Shown: positions 42,515 through 50,501, counted from the first letter of the stretch. The stretch is 64,000 nt of DNA from a bacterium (GCA_016124935.1 WGMS01000011.1:1-64000), one strand, 5' to 3'. Notes: generated by a model not told the origin, from the sequence alone. Program-made: numbers and translations.

Positions 42515-44466
42515 CCGATAGCGTTAGAGAGAATGACGTATTCGAGCCTACCGACAAGGAGAAGGGGCGATATCGAGATATCGAGAGACTGACCGCCGGC
42601 GGCATGGGGGTAGTCTATCGTGCTTATGACACCATTCTTGATAAGCCGGTGGCAATCAAAACCTTGATCTTCGACGGCTTCAACGAAAAGCTCGTGCCGC
42701 GTTTCCAGCTGGAGGCGGTGGTGGTCAGCAAACTCAATCATCCCAATATAGTCAACATTCTGAATTTCGGAGTTTCGAATAATACAGAACCATATATGGT
42801 GATGGACTTTGTGGTCGGACGCAGCCTCGAGGAGGAGGTTAAGGCTCGTGGCGTTTTCCCGAATTCGGACATCATCGAGATAGCCGAGCAGATTTGCCGC
42901 GGGATGTCTCATGCTCATTCCCGGGGGATTGTGCACCGGGATCTGAAGCCCAGCAACATTCTATTGACCGACGGCGATACAAATAACCGCGTCAAAATAG
43001 TAGACTTCGGAATCGCCAAACTTACCGACAGGGACGAAGACGAGTCGGCTCTTACCCAGGTTGGAACCCTGGTTGGCAGTCCGCTCTATATGAGTCCTGA
43101 ACAGGTTCTGGGCTCTATCGTGGATGAGCGTTCCGATATATACTCCCTCGGTTGTGTTCTCTATTTCATGGCCTCCGGGCGCCCCCCTTTTCGAGGCGAG
43201 AGTGCCTGGGACACCATGCAGGACCACGTCAACACCGCTCCTCAGATACCTGTTCTGGCGGCTTCGGAGCATACGGAGGACCTTTCCGGGACCCGGCTTG
43301 AGCTGAGTGTTTTGATCATGAAGTGTCTCGAGAAAGATCCTGATGAGCGCTACCAGAGCATGGATGAAGTGCTGGATGCCCTGGAAGAGGCTTCCACCGT
43401 GGTGGAGCCAGAGACAGTCGTGCTTCCTGCTGATAGGTCTGTTTTGCGATCGAATAGATTGAAGAAAGCATTTATCGGGCTTGGCATTGTCTTGCTTCTA
43501 GCAATTTTAGTGATGGTGCCGCCTTTTATCTCCAGAAATGAGCGTGCCGCCGATAAGAGCATGGTTGCATCCATTGAGTCGAAGAACGCCAGAACGAAAG
43601 AGAAAGCAGAGAAGATCATCAGAGATACTATGCCGGTCTACGGAAGTTCTATCGGTAAATTCCAGGTTTCGAATTACTACCTCAATGATTCCCATGAGTT
43701 CTATAAGTCCCTTAAACCCTTCGACGGTAAGCAAGTTGGAGATGAGGATATTAATCCGTTGTTAGAACAGCGCAACCGGATCAGAGGTTTGTCTATAGCT
43801 TTATCCGAGGTCACTGAAAGTGGTCTTGCAAAATTGACGAATCTGGATTTACATAGCCTCAGTCTTGATTCTGTGAGGCTTACTGATGAAGCAGGAAAGT
43901 CTATAGCGAAATTTAAAAATCTGCAATACCTGAACCTTAATAATACCGAATTCGGTGACAGGGGACTCTCTTATTTGAACAACCCCAAGCTGTCTGATTT
44001 GAAGCTCGATTTTTGCAAGAATGTCACCGACAGGGGGCTTGGGATCATAGTAAAAAAATGGCCCGATTTAAATAGTCTGGATGTTTCCGAGACCAGTACC
44101 ACCGCGACCGGTATGGAAAAGCTGGCGAAGCTCCGCTCTTTAAAGTTGTTGAATGCGAACAGCTGCTCTATTCCGGATAGTCTGGTAGGCGCTCTGAGGC
44201 AGTCCGGACTAAAAGAGATAAGTATCATCAATGGCAAAATTTCGAGTGCTAATCTAGAGAAACTGCTGGAGATTCCGACCCTTGAAAAGATAAACGCCAT
44301 GGGTGTAGTGGACGACTATCCAAAGTGGATGGTGGAGACGACCAGGAAGTACCGTGGTCGAATCCATGTTGATAGTATTCATGATCTTCAGGACAAGAAG
44401 GTGCCGGATGTTAAGGAATTACCGCAGTTTGTGGATTTTCTCGATTCGGAGGGGATCTCTCCGTGA
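42511..44466 (+). CDS. Membrane Ser/Thr protein kinase with leucine-rich-repeat ectodomain
   Basis: 651 residues. Cytoplasmic PknB-type kinase domain (about 20-290): glycine loop TAGGMGVVY (first Gly replaced by Thr28), Lys50 in VAIK, HRDLKPSN with catalytic Asp144, DFG 165-167 and SPEQ. One membrane helix at about 320-340 (LGIVLLLAILVMVPP). The outer part (about 405-610) holds leucine-rich repeats (LTNLDLHSLSLDSVRLTDEA; LQYLNLNNTEFGDRGLSYL; PKLSDLKLDFCKNVTDRGL). A kinase with an LRR sensor outside the membrane is organised like plant receptor kinases, but the repeats here are of bacterial type. The ligand is unknown. Confidence 0.88.
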   Translation: MTDSVRENDVFEPTDKEKGRYRDIERLTAGGMGVVYRAYDTILDKPVAIKTLIFDGFNEKLVPRFQLEAVVVSKLNHPNIVNILNFGVSNNTEPYMVMDFVVGRSLEEEVKARGVFPNSDIIEIAEQICRGMSHAHSRGIVHRDLKPSNILLTDGDTNNRVKIVDFGIAKLTDRDEDESALTQVGTLVGSPLYMSPEQVLGSIVDERSDIYSLGCVLYFMASGRPPFRGESAWDTMQDHVNTAPQIPVLAASEHTEDLSGTRLELSVLIMKCLEKDPDERYQSMDEVLDALEEASTVVEPETVVLPADRSVLRSNRLKKAFIGLGIVLLLAILVMVPPFISRNERAADKSMVASIESKNARTKEKAEKIIRDTMPVYGSSIGKFQVSNYYLNDSHEFYKSLKPFDGKQVGDEDINPLLEQRNRIRGLSIALSEVTESGLAKLTNLDLHSLSLDSVRLTDEAGKSIAKFKNLQYLNLNNTEFGDRGLSYLNNPKLSDLKLDFCKNVTDRGLGIIVKKWPDLNSLDVSETSTTATGMEKLAKLRSLKLLNANSCSIPDSLVGALRQSGLKEISIINGKISSANLEKLLEIPTLEKINAMGVVDDYPKWMVETTRKYRGRIHVDSIHDLQDKKVPDVKELPQFVDFLDSEGISP

Positions 44467-44589
44467 TATTACCTGTGGTGGCGAATGTTTTTATTAAAGC
44501 TTGATTAAAGATGGTTTTGTATTCCCTCTTTTGCCGGGCTCTAGCCATATAATGGGAAGGTCCGGAATCAGAAATGCGGGAATAATGCG

Positions 44590-45183
44590 TTGATTAAGAA
44601 AGTATGTGTCTTTTGCGGCGGATTGAACGGCAATGACGAGACCTATATCAAAGGCGCCGAGCAGTTTGGCCGTCTTCTGGTTGATAGTCAAATCGGTCTG
44701 GTCTATGGCGGCGGCAGCGTCGGATTGATGGGTGCCCTGGCAGATTCTGTGTTGAAAGCCGGTGGCGAAGCTGTCGGCGTTATTCCCGAATCCCTGGTTA
44801 ATCGTGAAATAGGTCACAACGGACTGAGCGAATTGATTGTCGTGGACACGATGCATGAACGTAAAGCGAAGATGGCAGAGTTGGCCGATGCTTTTGTGGC
44901 GCTTCCCGGTGGCTATGGCACGCTCGAAGAGTTATTCGAGATCATCACTCTGACTATTATCGAAGCCCAGAGCAAGCCCTGCGGGATCTACAATATCCTC
45001 GGTTATTACAACCATCTGCTCCACTTTCTCGACGGGGTGGCTGAGCAGGGTTTCATAACCCGGGAAGACAGGGAATTTCTGGTGGTTGAGGAAGATCCGG
45101 CTCTACTTCTGGCGGGTATGGCACGTATGGAGCCTTACAAGAGTACGCGCTGGCAGGTTATGGCGAAGGCCAGGAAGCATTGA
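44590..45183 (+). CDS. LOG-family protein (TIGR00730; nucleoside-monophosphate phosphoribohydrolase)
   Basis: 197 residues. Start VCVFCGGLNGNDETY, GGGSVGLMGALADSVL and ALPGGYGTLEELFEI are the family signature (PGGxGTxxE). LOG proteins hydrolyse purine nucleoside monophosphates such as AMP or cytokinin ribotides to base and ribose phosphate. A TTG start is used with GGGA about nine bases upstream. A short ATG-CGT-TGA ORF overlaps this TTG. Confidence 0.88.
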   Translation: MIKKVCVFCGGLNGNDETYIKGAEQFGRLLVDSQIGLVYGGGSVGLMGALADSVLKAGGEAVGVIPESLVNREIGHNGLSELIVVDTMHERKAKMAELADAFVALPGGYGTLEELFEIITLTIIEAQSKPCGIYNILGYYNHLLHFLDGVAEQGFITREDREFLVVEEDPALLLAGMARMEPYKSTRWQVMAKARKH

Positions 45184-45189
45184 CATTTC

Positions 45190-46107
45190 TTAGTAGCCGA
45201 AAAGCATCGGATTGGGGTTCTGTCTGAGCCAGTATTTGTCATAGTTTGACAGACCGGAATTGTTGACGGCGTTATTGTACGAGTTTCTTAGAGCCTGGGT
45301 TGCCGGAGTCTGGGGTGCGAAGGAGCCTAAGCTGTTCAGGGAGGAGCCGGGTAAGTAGGTTCTTCCAGAGAGATAAGGATTAAAAGGATTGTAGCCTCCG
45401 TAGAGACCGTAACCGCCGTATCCTCCATAACCTCCGTATCCGTAACCGGGATAGCCGCCTCCAAAATAGGGGTCGAAGGCGCCAAATCCTCCATAGTATG
45501 GATTGTTGTAAAAGCCCGGATTGTTCTTCATGAACTGATAGTTCATATAGGTGTTGGCTCCGGCGCCGGCAAGGGCGCCGGCTCCCTGCCAGAAGTAGGG
45601 ATTGCTGAGGGTCTCACCGGCACCTTCCACGGCGTCCACCGGCAATCGAGCCACGGACTTTCCGAAGCTGCCAATTTTAGAAAGCAGGGATTTTTTCTGA
45701 GGCTCGCCCGGGTTTTGAGGCGGAGCCGACTGGGGGGCTTGCATCATCGCCGAAGGTGGCACCGTGACCGGGGCGTAGAGTCCGCCCTTGTTTTCGATGT
45801 CGAAGGGGCTATCCTCATCTTGTTCCCCTCCGCTCATCGGATAAGAAGGAACGGCCGGTGCGCTCTCCCCTTCGGAGTCTTCCGGATTGGGGTCACCCAG
45901 GGTCCGGTACATCGGTTTTCGGGGCTGAGCCGGCGGTAAATCGTCAGAAGAAGGGGGGCTGCCGTCTTTGTTGATTTGATGCTTATAGAATCCGCTCAGG
46001 CTGTCATCTTCAACCCAGTCGGAAGAAGCGCCGGCAGGTAATGTCAGCGAAGCGCCTAGCAGTAAGGTCGTGATGATACGCTGGGATAGTCTCTTAGAAT
46101 TCTTCAT
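45190..46107 (-). CDS. Secreted Gly/Tyr-rich protein
   Basis: 305 residues: signal peptide (cut near PAGA-SS), a Pro/Ser/Asp-rich linker, a short helix, and a Gly/Tyr-rich stretch at about 205-240 with repeats of YGGYGG type, then an Asn-rich end. The pattern suggests a structural or adhesive surface protein. No family recognised. Convergent with the LOG gene, six bases between stops. Confidence 0.75.
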   Translation of the reverse strand: MKNSKRLSQRIITTLLLGASLTLPAGASSDWVEDDSLSGFYKHQINKDGSPPSSDDLPPAQPRKPMYRTLGDPNPEDSEGESAPAVPSYPMSGGEQDEDSPFDIENKGGLYAPVTVPPSAMMQAPQSAPPQNPGEPQKKSLLSKIGSFGKSVARLPVDAVEGAGETLSNPYFWQGAGALAGAGANTYMNYQFMKNNPGFYNNPYYGGFGAFDPYFGGGYPGYGYGGYGGYGGYGLYGGYNPFNPYLSGRTYLPGSSLNSLGSFAPQTPATQALRNSYNNAVNNSGLSNYDKYWLRQNPNPMLFGY

Positions 46108-46180
46108 CGGTCAAACAAAGTTTATCCGCTTGCTTCTCAATCTTATTGTACCCGGTGTATCCGAATCGAGCCTTCCGAGC

Positions 46181-47014
46181 TTAATCGTTGACTGAAAGCA
46201 CTAGCTGCGGTGTCGGGATGTGGTGATCCTCTCGAACCGGCACAATAGCCGTTCCGACAACAAAGAACTCGATTACATGAGAGCTCCATCCGTAATTGCC
46301 TTCGGTGATATCGACTCCGACAATGCCTTCGGCATGCAATTGTTCTGCTTCCACTTGCATTCGTTCCATGGCAAGCTCCCGGGCATCATAGAGTCCCTGG
46401 GTGAAGTTGGGCATCTCGATATTTTTGCCCACGGTTTTAAACCACTGTCCAGGCGTTTGATGGGCGATATGGTAGACACAATTGCCCATGACCATTCCTA
46501 CCGGGCGGTAACCGGCGTTGAGCATGGTCCAGAAGTCCTGACCGGAAAGATCGCTGGTAAAGGGCTTGTTGCCTGGTGCCCGGTAGCCTTTGTCGCCGTC
46601 TTTTCTATAGACCGCGGTGCCTATCGCAACGAATTCCGCCAGGTCGAGGTTCCAGGACATATGCTTTACCTTCAGCCTGACGCCGACTATGCCGTCGGCG
46701 TCCAGCTCTTCGGCTTCTTCCTGCATGCGGGTCATGGCCAGCTCCCGGGCATGGTAGAGGGCCTGGGTCAAAACTTCCATCTCTTGATTGCGCATCAGAT
46801 TGGCGAACTGGAATCCGACGTGGTAGATGGAGCTGCCCACCACCATGCCGGCCGGCTCGAATCCGGCTTCTTTGACCAGAAGAAATTCGTTCACCGAAAG
46901 GTCGCTGGTGAAAAGTCCGCGCTTGCCTCCCTGGCCGCGCATGTGCTGTAGTCGCTCTTTGGCGTGGGGCGGCAGATCGGGATGGGGATCTGAATTGGCA
47001 TTGGAATTGGTCAT
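46181..47014 (-). CDS. Tandem YbjQ/UPF0145 (heavy-metal-binding domain) protein
   Basis: 277 residues carrying two copies of the YbjQ (DUF74) domain, about residues 35-135 and 145-250. Each begins FTSDLS and has GMV(V/M)G, an ARELAM helix and ADGIVGV/AEGIVGVDI segments. Single-copy homologues are small beta/alpha proteins of unknown function, some annotated as metal-binding. It starts four bases after the stop of the larger YbjQ gene, with GAGGAG as ribosome-binding site, and ends the operon. Confidence 0.85.
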   Translation of the reverse strand: MTNSNANSDPHPDLPPHAKERLQHMRGQGGKRGLFTSDLSVNEFLLVKEAGFEPAGMVVGSSIYHVGFQFANLMRNQEMEVLTQALYHARELAMTRMQEEAEELDADGIVGVRLKVKHMSWNLDLAEFVAIGTAVYRKDGDKGYRAPGNKPFTSDLSGQDFWTMLNAGYRPVGMVMGNCVYHIAHQTPGQWFKTVGKNIEMPNFTQGLYDARELAMERMQVEAEQLHAEGIVGVDITEGNYGWSSHVIEFFVVGTAIVPVREDHHIPTPQLVLSVND

Positions 47015-47017
47015 GGA

Positions 47018-48052
47018 CTACTCCTCTCGGTCCTCCAGGTTCATCATGCGCATGTATTGATCCTGGATGTTCTCCAGGCTCTGCGACTTCAATTCGTTCA
47101 TGCGGCTCGAGCGTTGCGGAGCCATATTGGTGCCTTTTAGATTGATGCAGAACTTTGGTCTCGTAAGGGTCTTAGCTTGCTCGACTAGTTCGGGATCTTG
47201 AACAATGCCTGTGCCCAGGGCGGTGAAGTGTACGATCAGATCCCAGGCTTGAGAATTGTCCGAGGTTTCGATTCTCTCCCACTCATATTCTATTTCAGCG
47301 CCGACAAGACCGTCCGCCAGGGATTCGTTCATGTCTCTTTCCAGGCGTTGCATGGCGATTTCCCGGGCATTGTAGAAGCCCTGGGTAAACAGATCTATCT
47401 CCTGGTTGCGAAAGTTGGTACCGCCCCACCATTGATACATCTGGCGATTGGTCTTCCAGTCTTGATACATATAATAGGAACAGACACCAAAGGCGATATC
47501 AACCGGTCTGTATCCCGCCGAGTACAGTTGCCAGAATTCCTGACCGCTTAGATCGCACAGAAATGGCTCATGTTTCCAGCCGGGGATTTTAACGGCGGTG
47601 CCGATAGCGGTGAATTCTCGAAGGCTGTCCGAGCCCAGGCGTTTGCCTGCCTGGATCTTGACCCCGATTACACCGGATGCGTTAAGCAGTTTTGCCTCTT
47701 GCAGCAGGCGTTGCATGGCCAGTTTGCGAGCGTCGAGCAGGGCGCTCGAAACCGCTTTCATCTCACCGGTAGAGAGGCGCACTCTAAAGAGAGAGTTCCA
47801 GAAATTAATGTTATAGAAAGAGGAGCCCATCACCTGGCCGATGGGAACTAGATTCTGATCCTTTGCCAGAAGAAATTCTCGACTGGTGAGGTCGCTGGTG
47901 AAAAACTTGCTGCCCGAGGCGATGTGGTTTCTGAGGCGCTCTTCGGCGATTTTTGGGATGCCGCCTGCCTCTAGAGCCCGGCGGGACTCTTCTTGAAGTC
48001 TCTCCTGACGCAGTCTGTTCTCGCTTTTTTTAGGCTGGAAAAAGCCGAACAT
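47018..48052 (-). CDS. Second tandem YbjQ/UPF0145 protein
   Basis: 344 residues with two YbjQ-like domains (FTSDLTSREFLLAKDQNLVP; FLCDLSGQEFWQLYSAGYRP), and linker and C-terminal extensions specific to this protein. The ATG at 48052 is one base past the upstream stop (TGACATG), whereas the longer alternative at 48136 would run through that gene. With the next gene it gives four YbjQ domains in two proteins, an unusual duplication that suggests a hetero-oligomer. Metal binding is not shown by the sequence. Confidence 0.85.
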   Translation of the reverse strand: MFGFFQPKKSENRLRQERLQEESRRALEAGGIPKIAEERLRNHIASGSKFFTSDLTSREFLLAKDQNLVPIGQVMGSSFYNINFWNSLFRVRLSTGEMKAVSSALLDARKLAMQRLLQEAKLLNASGVIGVKIQAGKRLGSDSLREFTAIGTAVKIPGWKHEPFLCDLSGQEFWQLYSAGYRPVDIAFGVCSYYMYQDWKTNRQMYQWWGGTNFRNQEIDLFTQGFYNAREIAMQRLERDMNESLADGLVGAEIEYEWERIETSDNSQAWDLIVHFTALGTGIVQDPELVEQAKTLTRPKFCINLKGTNMAPQRSSRMNELKSQSLENIQDQYMRMMNLEDREE

Positions 48053-48053
48053 G

Positions 48054-48458
48054 TCAATATCGTCCTTCCAGGAAGTGGTTGAGAGCCATCCTTGCCGTGC
48101 TGCTTTTTTCGGCCAGGTTTTTGAGCTCTTCGACAATCTGGTTCATGCAGTCTTCCAGGGGCATGTCAGAGCTTTTCAGGGCGATGCCGCGCACTATCTT
48201 CTGGTGCTTGGCGGTTATCGTACCCTTCTTAGAGCGTTCGATCAGGTAGCCTACCGAGTCGAACTGAACAGAAAGCTCCGCCACCGGACGGGTTTTGGAC
48301 ATGAACCAGCCGGCACGTTTTATAGAGGTGTGCTCCGGCAGAGCTGTCTCCAGCATCTTGGCCAGGATCTCTACCATCTCGGCCGACTTCTGCCGGTCCA
48401 GATTGAGCATCTCCGCCAGGACTTCTACTTTGAGGGCATTGTCAAGGTTGTCTTCCAT
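48054..48458 (-). CDS. Helical hypothetical protein leading the YbjQ operon
   Basis: 134 residues, acidic and helix-rich at both ends (VEVLAEMLNLDRQKSAEMVE) with a central beta stretch (RPVAELSVQFDSVGYLI). No signal peptide. Its stop is one base before the next start, so the three genes are one translated unit. Family not recognised. Confidence 0.7.
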   Translation of the reverse strand: MEDNLDNALKVEVLAEMLNLDRQKSAEMVEILAKMLETALPEHTSIKRAGWFMSKTRPVAELSVQFDSVGYLIERSKKGTITAKHQKIVRGIALKSSDMPLEDCMNQIVEELKNLAEKSSTARMALNHFLEGRY

Positions 48459-48560
48459 CTCGTTTTGGCTTCTTGCAGCATTACAAAGAATACAGTTTAA
48501 TCTCTTAGAAACCAGATCTGTGTGCTCACTTGATTTTATCGGGATTTCTTAACCGGGATT

Positions 48561-48603
48561 CAGAAGAGACCGGACAGCATGTACATGCAACCGGTCTCTT
48601 CTG
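48561..48603. terminator. Perfect 13-bp hairpin with nested palindrome
   Basis: CAGAAGAGACCGG pairs with CCGGTCTCTTCTG (13 bp). The 17-base loop contains the 12-bp palindrome GCATGTACATGC, so the element can fold into one long rod. It lies 103 bases after the start of the helical YbjQ-operon gene and just past the stop of the ABC permease gene. No T-run follows on either strand, so it may be a terminator or a mobile palindromic repeat. Confidence 0.6.
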
Positions 48604-48621
48604 GTTATCCTATCCAGGGCT

Positions 48622-49416
48622 CTAAGAGCAATATTTTGCCAGAAGCCCTTTTTCTCTGGCTTGCTCGAAGAGAAAGCGGAAGAGCAGACCGGCGCCTGCC
48701 AGATAAAGCAGATTGAGCAGAAAAGCGCTTCCTATGTGACCCCAGACTATGGCTTCATTGCCGGTCATCAGGGCTCGCATGCCTTCGAAGACATGGGCGG
48801 CTGGGACCATACTTGCCACCACTTGCAGAGGCTGAGGCAGGACGGAGATCGGATAGAATACCGCCGACACGGGCTGCACCAGAAACGGTACCGCCCAGGC
48901 AAGCACCTCGGCCTGGGGACCCCAGCGAACTATTAGCGCTGTCGCCACCAGACCCAGTGCCCAGCCCATCAGCATCAAGTTAGCCAGAAGCATACCGGCA
49001 TAGATACCGAGGTCGAGGATATTGAAGCCGTAGAAGACAACCGCCACCAGGGACATGATCACCAGCACGATGGATGCCTGCATCAGTCCCAGGATATAAG
49101 CGGCGGTCACGAACTCTCTTACTTGAACCGGGGCAGTGAAGATGTTCAGAAGGTTTCTGGACCAGAGGTCTTCTAAAAACGAGATGCAGACGACCTGCTG
49201 AGCCCGGTAGAAAACGTTCCACATAATCACTGCTCCGATCAAGAAGGTGATGAGACCAGGGACGGTATTACTCACTTTGAGCATGTACATTGTCACGAAG
49301 CCCCACATCAACAAGTCCATAATCGGCCAGAAGAAAATGTCCATCGCCCGGAACGTGTTCCGTGAGCAGATGTAGACATATTTCATAATCAGGGCATAGA
49401 TTCTATTCCAACACAT
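48622..49416 (-). CDS. ABC-2 type transporter permease
   Basis: 264 residues with about six membrane helices and the ABC-2 permease layout. FLEDLWSRNLLNIFTAPV is a typical coupling segment, with ALGLVATALIVRWGPQAEVLAW and PISVLPQPLQVVASMVPAAH later. The start overlaps the ATPase stop (TAATG); a longer start at 49557 would lie inside the ATPase gene. Such permeases export drugs, lipids or polysaccharides; the substrate is unknown. The operon is preceded by a long structured leader. Confidence 0.88.
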   Translation of the reverse strand: MCWNRIYALIMKYVYICSRNTFRAMDIFFWPIMDLLMWGFVTMYMLKVSNTVPGLITFLIGAVIMWNVFYRAQQVVCISFLEDLWSRNLLNIFTAPVQVREFVTAAYILGLMQASIVLVIMSLVAVVFYGFNILDLGIYAGMLLANLMLMGWALGLVATALIVRWGPQAEVLAWAVPFLVQPVSAVFYPISVLPQPLQVVASMVPAAHVFEGMRALMTGNEAIVWGHIGSAFLLNLLYLAGAGLLFRFLFEQAREKGLLAKYCS

Positions 49417-50159
49417 TATGCAATCACCTTCTCTTTTGTTCTTGCAATTCGGATGAAGACGTCCTCCAGGGAGTCTGTTCCGAATCGAGTCATAATCTCT
49501 TCGGAGGAACCTTCGGCGACGATTGCGCCCAGGTGCATGAAGATAATCCGGTCGCAAAGCTCGACCACATCAAGCATGTTGTGGGAGGTGGTGAGCACCG
49601 TCATGCCTTTCTCCTCTTTGACCCGCTTGAGGATCTTTCTGACTTTGTCGGCAAGATCCGGGTCCAGGCTGGCTGTAGGTTCGTCCAGGACCAGAAGTGC
49701 CGGGTCATTGAGGAGGGCTTTGCAGAGGTTCAACCTGGTTTGCTCTCCAGAGGACAGCATTCCCGATGTCTTGAATTTGAGATGAGCGATTTCGAACATC
49801 TCGAGCAATTCATCGATTTTCTCCCCTGGCTTTGCCACACCGTAGATTTTGGCGAAGACCTTGAGGTTCTCCACCACCCTCAGGTTGTAGGGCAAATGCA
49901 CGTAGGATGAGGCGAAGTTGACCCTCTGCAATATCGAGACCCTGCTTTCCTCAAGGTTCTCTCCGAATATTGTCACTGCGCCTGCGGTGGGCTTCGTCAG
50001 ACCGAGGAGCATATGGATGGTTGTGGTTTTACCGGCACCGTTGGCGCCCAGTAGGCCGACTATTTCTCCGCCCCTGACCGAGAAGGAAAGATCTTCCACC
50101 GCGGTGAAATTACCGAACTGTTTGTTCAGGCTTTCAACTTTCAAAATTGTCTCTAACAT
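49416..50159 (-). CDS. ABC transporter ATP-binding protein
   Basis: 247 residues. Walker A GANGAGKTT (38-46), signature LSSGEQTR (a variant of LSGGQ), Walker B LLVLDEPTASLD and H-loop TSHN. It is paired with the ABC-2 permease, so an export complex of two ATPases and two permeases is expected. AGGAGAAGG lies just before the ATG at 50159. A GTG at 50222 in frame would include the upstream terminator-like hairpin and lacks a properly spaced ribosome-binding site. The start is overlapped by the end of a 34-codon leader ORF. Confidence 0.9.
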   Translation of the reverse strand: MLETILKVESLNKQFGNFTAVEDLSFSVRGGEIVGLLGANGAGKTTTIHMLLGLTKPTAGAVTIFGENLEESRVSILQRVNFASSYVHLPYNLRVVENLKVFAKIYGVAKPGEKIDELLEMFEIAHLKFKTSGMLSSGEQTRLNLCKALLNDPALLVLDEPTASLDPDLADKVRKILKRVKEEKGMTVLTTSHNMLDVVELCDRIIFMHLGAIVAEGSSEEIMTRFGTDSLEDVFIRIARTKEKVIA

Positions 50160-50257
50160 AACCTTCTCCTTGCGGTCATATGGGCTAAAGCTGAAAATAC
50201 GCACGACAAAAAACGAGAACACTCCTGTTTCGGAGGCATAGGCATGGCCGGGGCCAT
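50153..50257 (-). CDS. Pro-rich leader ORF (34 codons) overlapping the ABC ATPase start
   Basis: ATG at 50257 with GGGAGG seven bases upstream. It runs MAPAMPMPPKQ, then a Cys/Phe-rich part, and ends ARRRLC; its TAG at 50153-50155 overlaps the ABC gene. The AGGAGAAGG ribosome-binding site of the ABC gene lies within its last codons. The ribosome-binding site and start of this ORF are inside the stem of a terminator-like hairpin. Such leaders act as regulatory peptides in attenuation; the Pro-Pro motif is a known slow-translation site. No product is known. Confidence 0.5.
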   Translation of the reverse strand: MAPAMPMPPKQECSRFLSCVFSALAHMTARRRLC

Positions 50258-50282
50258 ATCTCTGCCTCCCAGTGCTCTCGTT
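50208..50282 (-). terminator. Terminator-like hairpin 2 in the ABC operon leader
   Basis: Outer arms AACGAGAGCACT (50271-50282) and AGTGTTCTCGTT (50212-50223) pair over 12 positions (one G-U), with T-run at 50208-50213. Inside are GGAGGC/GCCTCC and ATGGCC/GGCCAT stems. It ends about 50 bases before the ABC start. The GGAGGC arm is the ribosome-binding site of the leader ORF, and CTCC can alternatively pair with the following GGAG, so the fold could switch. Confidence 0.6.
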
Positions 50283-50303
50283 CCAGATTTGTCGAAAATC
50301 GTG

Positions 50304-50332
50304 AAAAGACGGGGCCTTAGCCGAAACCCGTC
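50304..50332 (-). terminator. Terminator-like hairpin 1 in the ABC operon leader
   Basis: GACGGG (50327-50332) and CCCGTC (50308-50313) form a 6-bp stem with a 13-base loop, followed by TTTT (50304-50307). It lies 28 bases after the stop of the 13-codon leader ORF, the usual position for an attenuator. Confidence 0.55.
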
Positions 50333-50359
50333 ATTCGAAGCTTTGCTGTGGAAGCAGCC

Positions 50360-50401
50360 TCAATGAAAGAAAATTCTGTAGTTTATCGATCTTCTTCTCA
50401 T
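50360..50401 (-). CDS. Short leader peptide ORF (13 codons) before attenuator-like hairpin
   Basis: MRRRSINYRIFFH, ATG at 50401 with GGAG six bases upstream, stop TGA at 50360-50362. Codons 2-4 are all AGA, a codon often rare in bacteria, which is typical of leader peptides sensing charged tRNA or a ribosome-stalling drug. It is followed by the hairpin GCTG/CAGC and terminator-like hairpin 1. Too short for proof by itself; its place and ribosome-binding site make it a good candidate. Confidence 0.5.
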   Translation of the reverse strand: MRRRSINYRIFFH

Positions 50402-50473
50402 GATTTTCTCCAGTTAAAGAATTTGATCTTTGGACCGCCTTCGCCTTCTTGATTCGACAAAGGTCGCTCTGCA

Positions 50474-50501
50474 AATATACCACAAAAAAAATTTGCGGCA
50501 A
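50474..50501 (-). promoter_or_regulatory. Candidate promoter for the ABC operon leader
   Basis: TTGCCG (50496-50501) and TATATT (50474-50479) with 16 bases between on the minus strand. Transcription would begin near 50467, giving a leader of about 310 bases before the ABC start. Confidence 0.45.

Noticed and set aside
50208-50282. Cobalamin or other known riboswitch in the ABC leader
   Set aside because: The CACTGGGAGGC part recalls a cobalamin-type element but the B12 box AGTCAGGAGAC and other conserved parts are missing. No other class I know matched.
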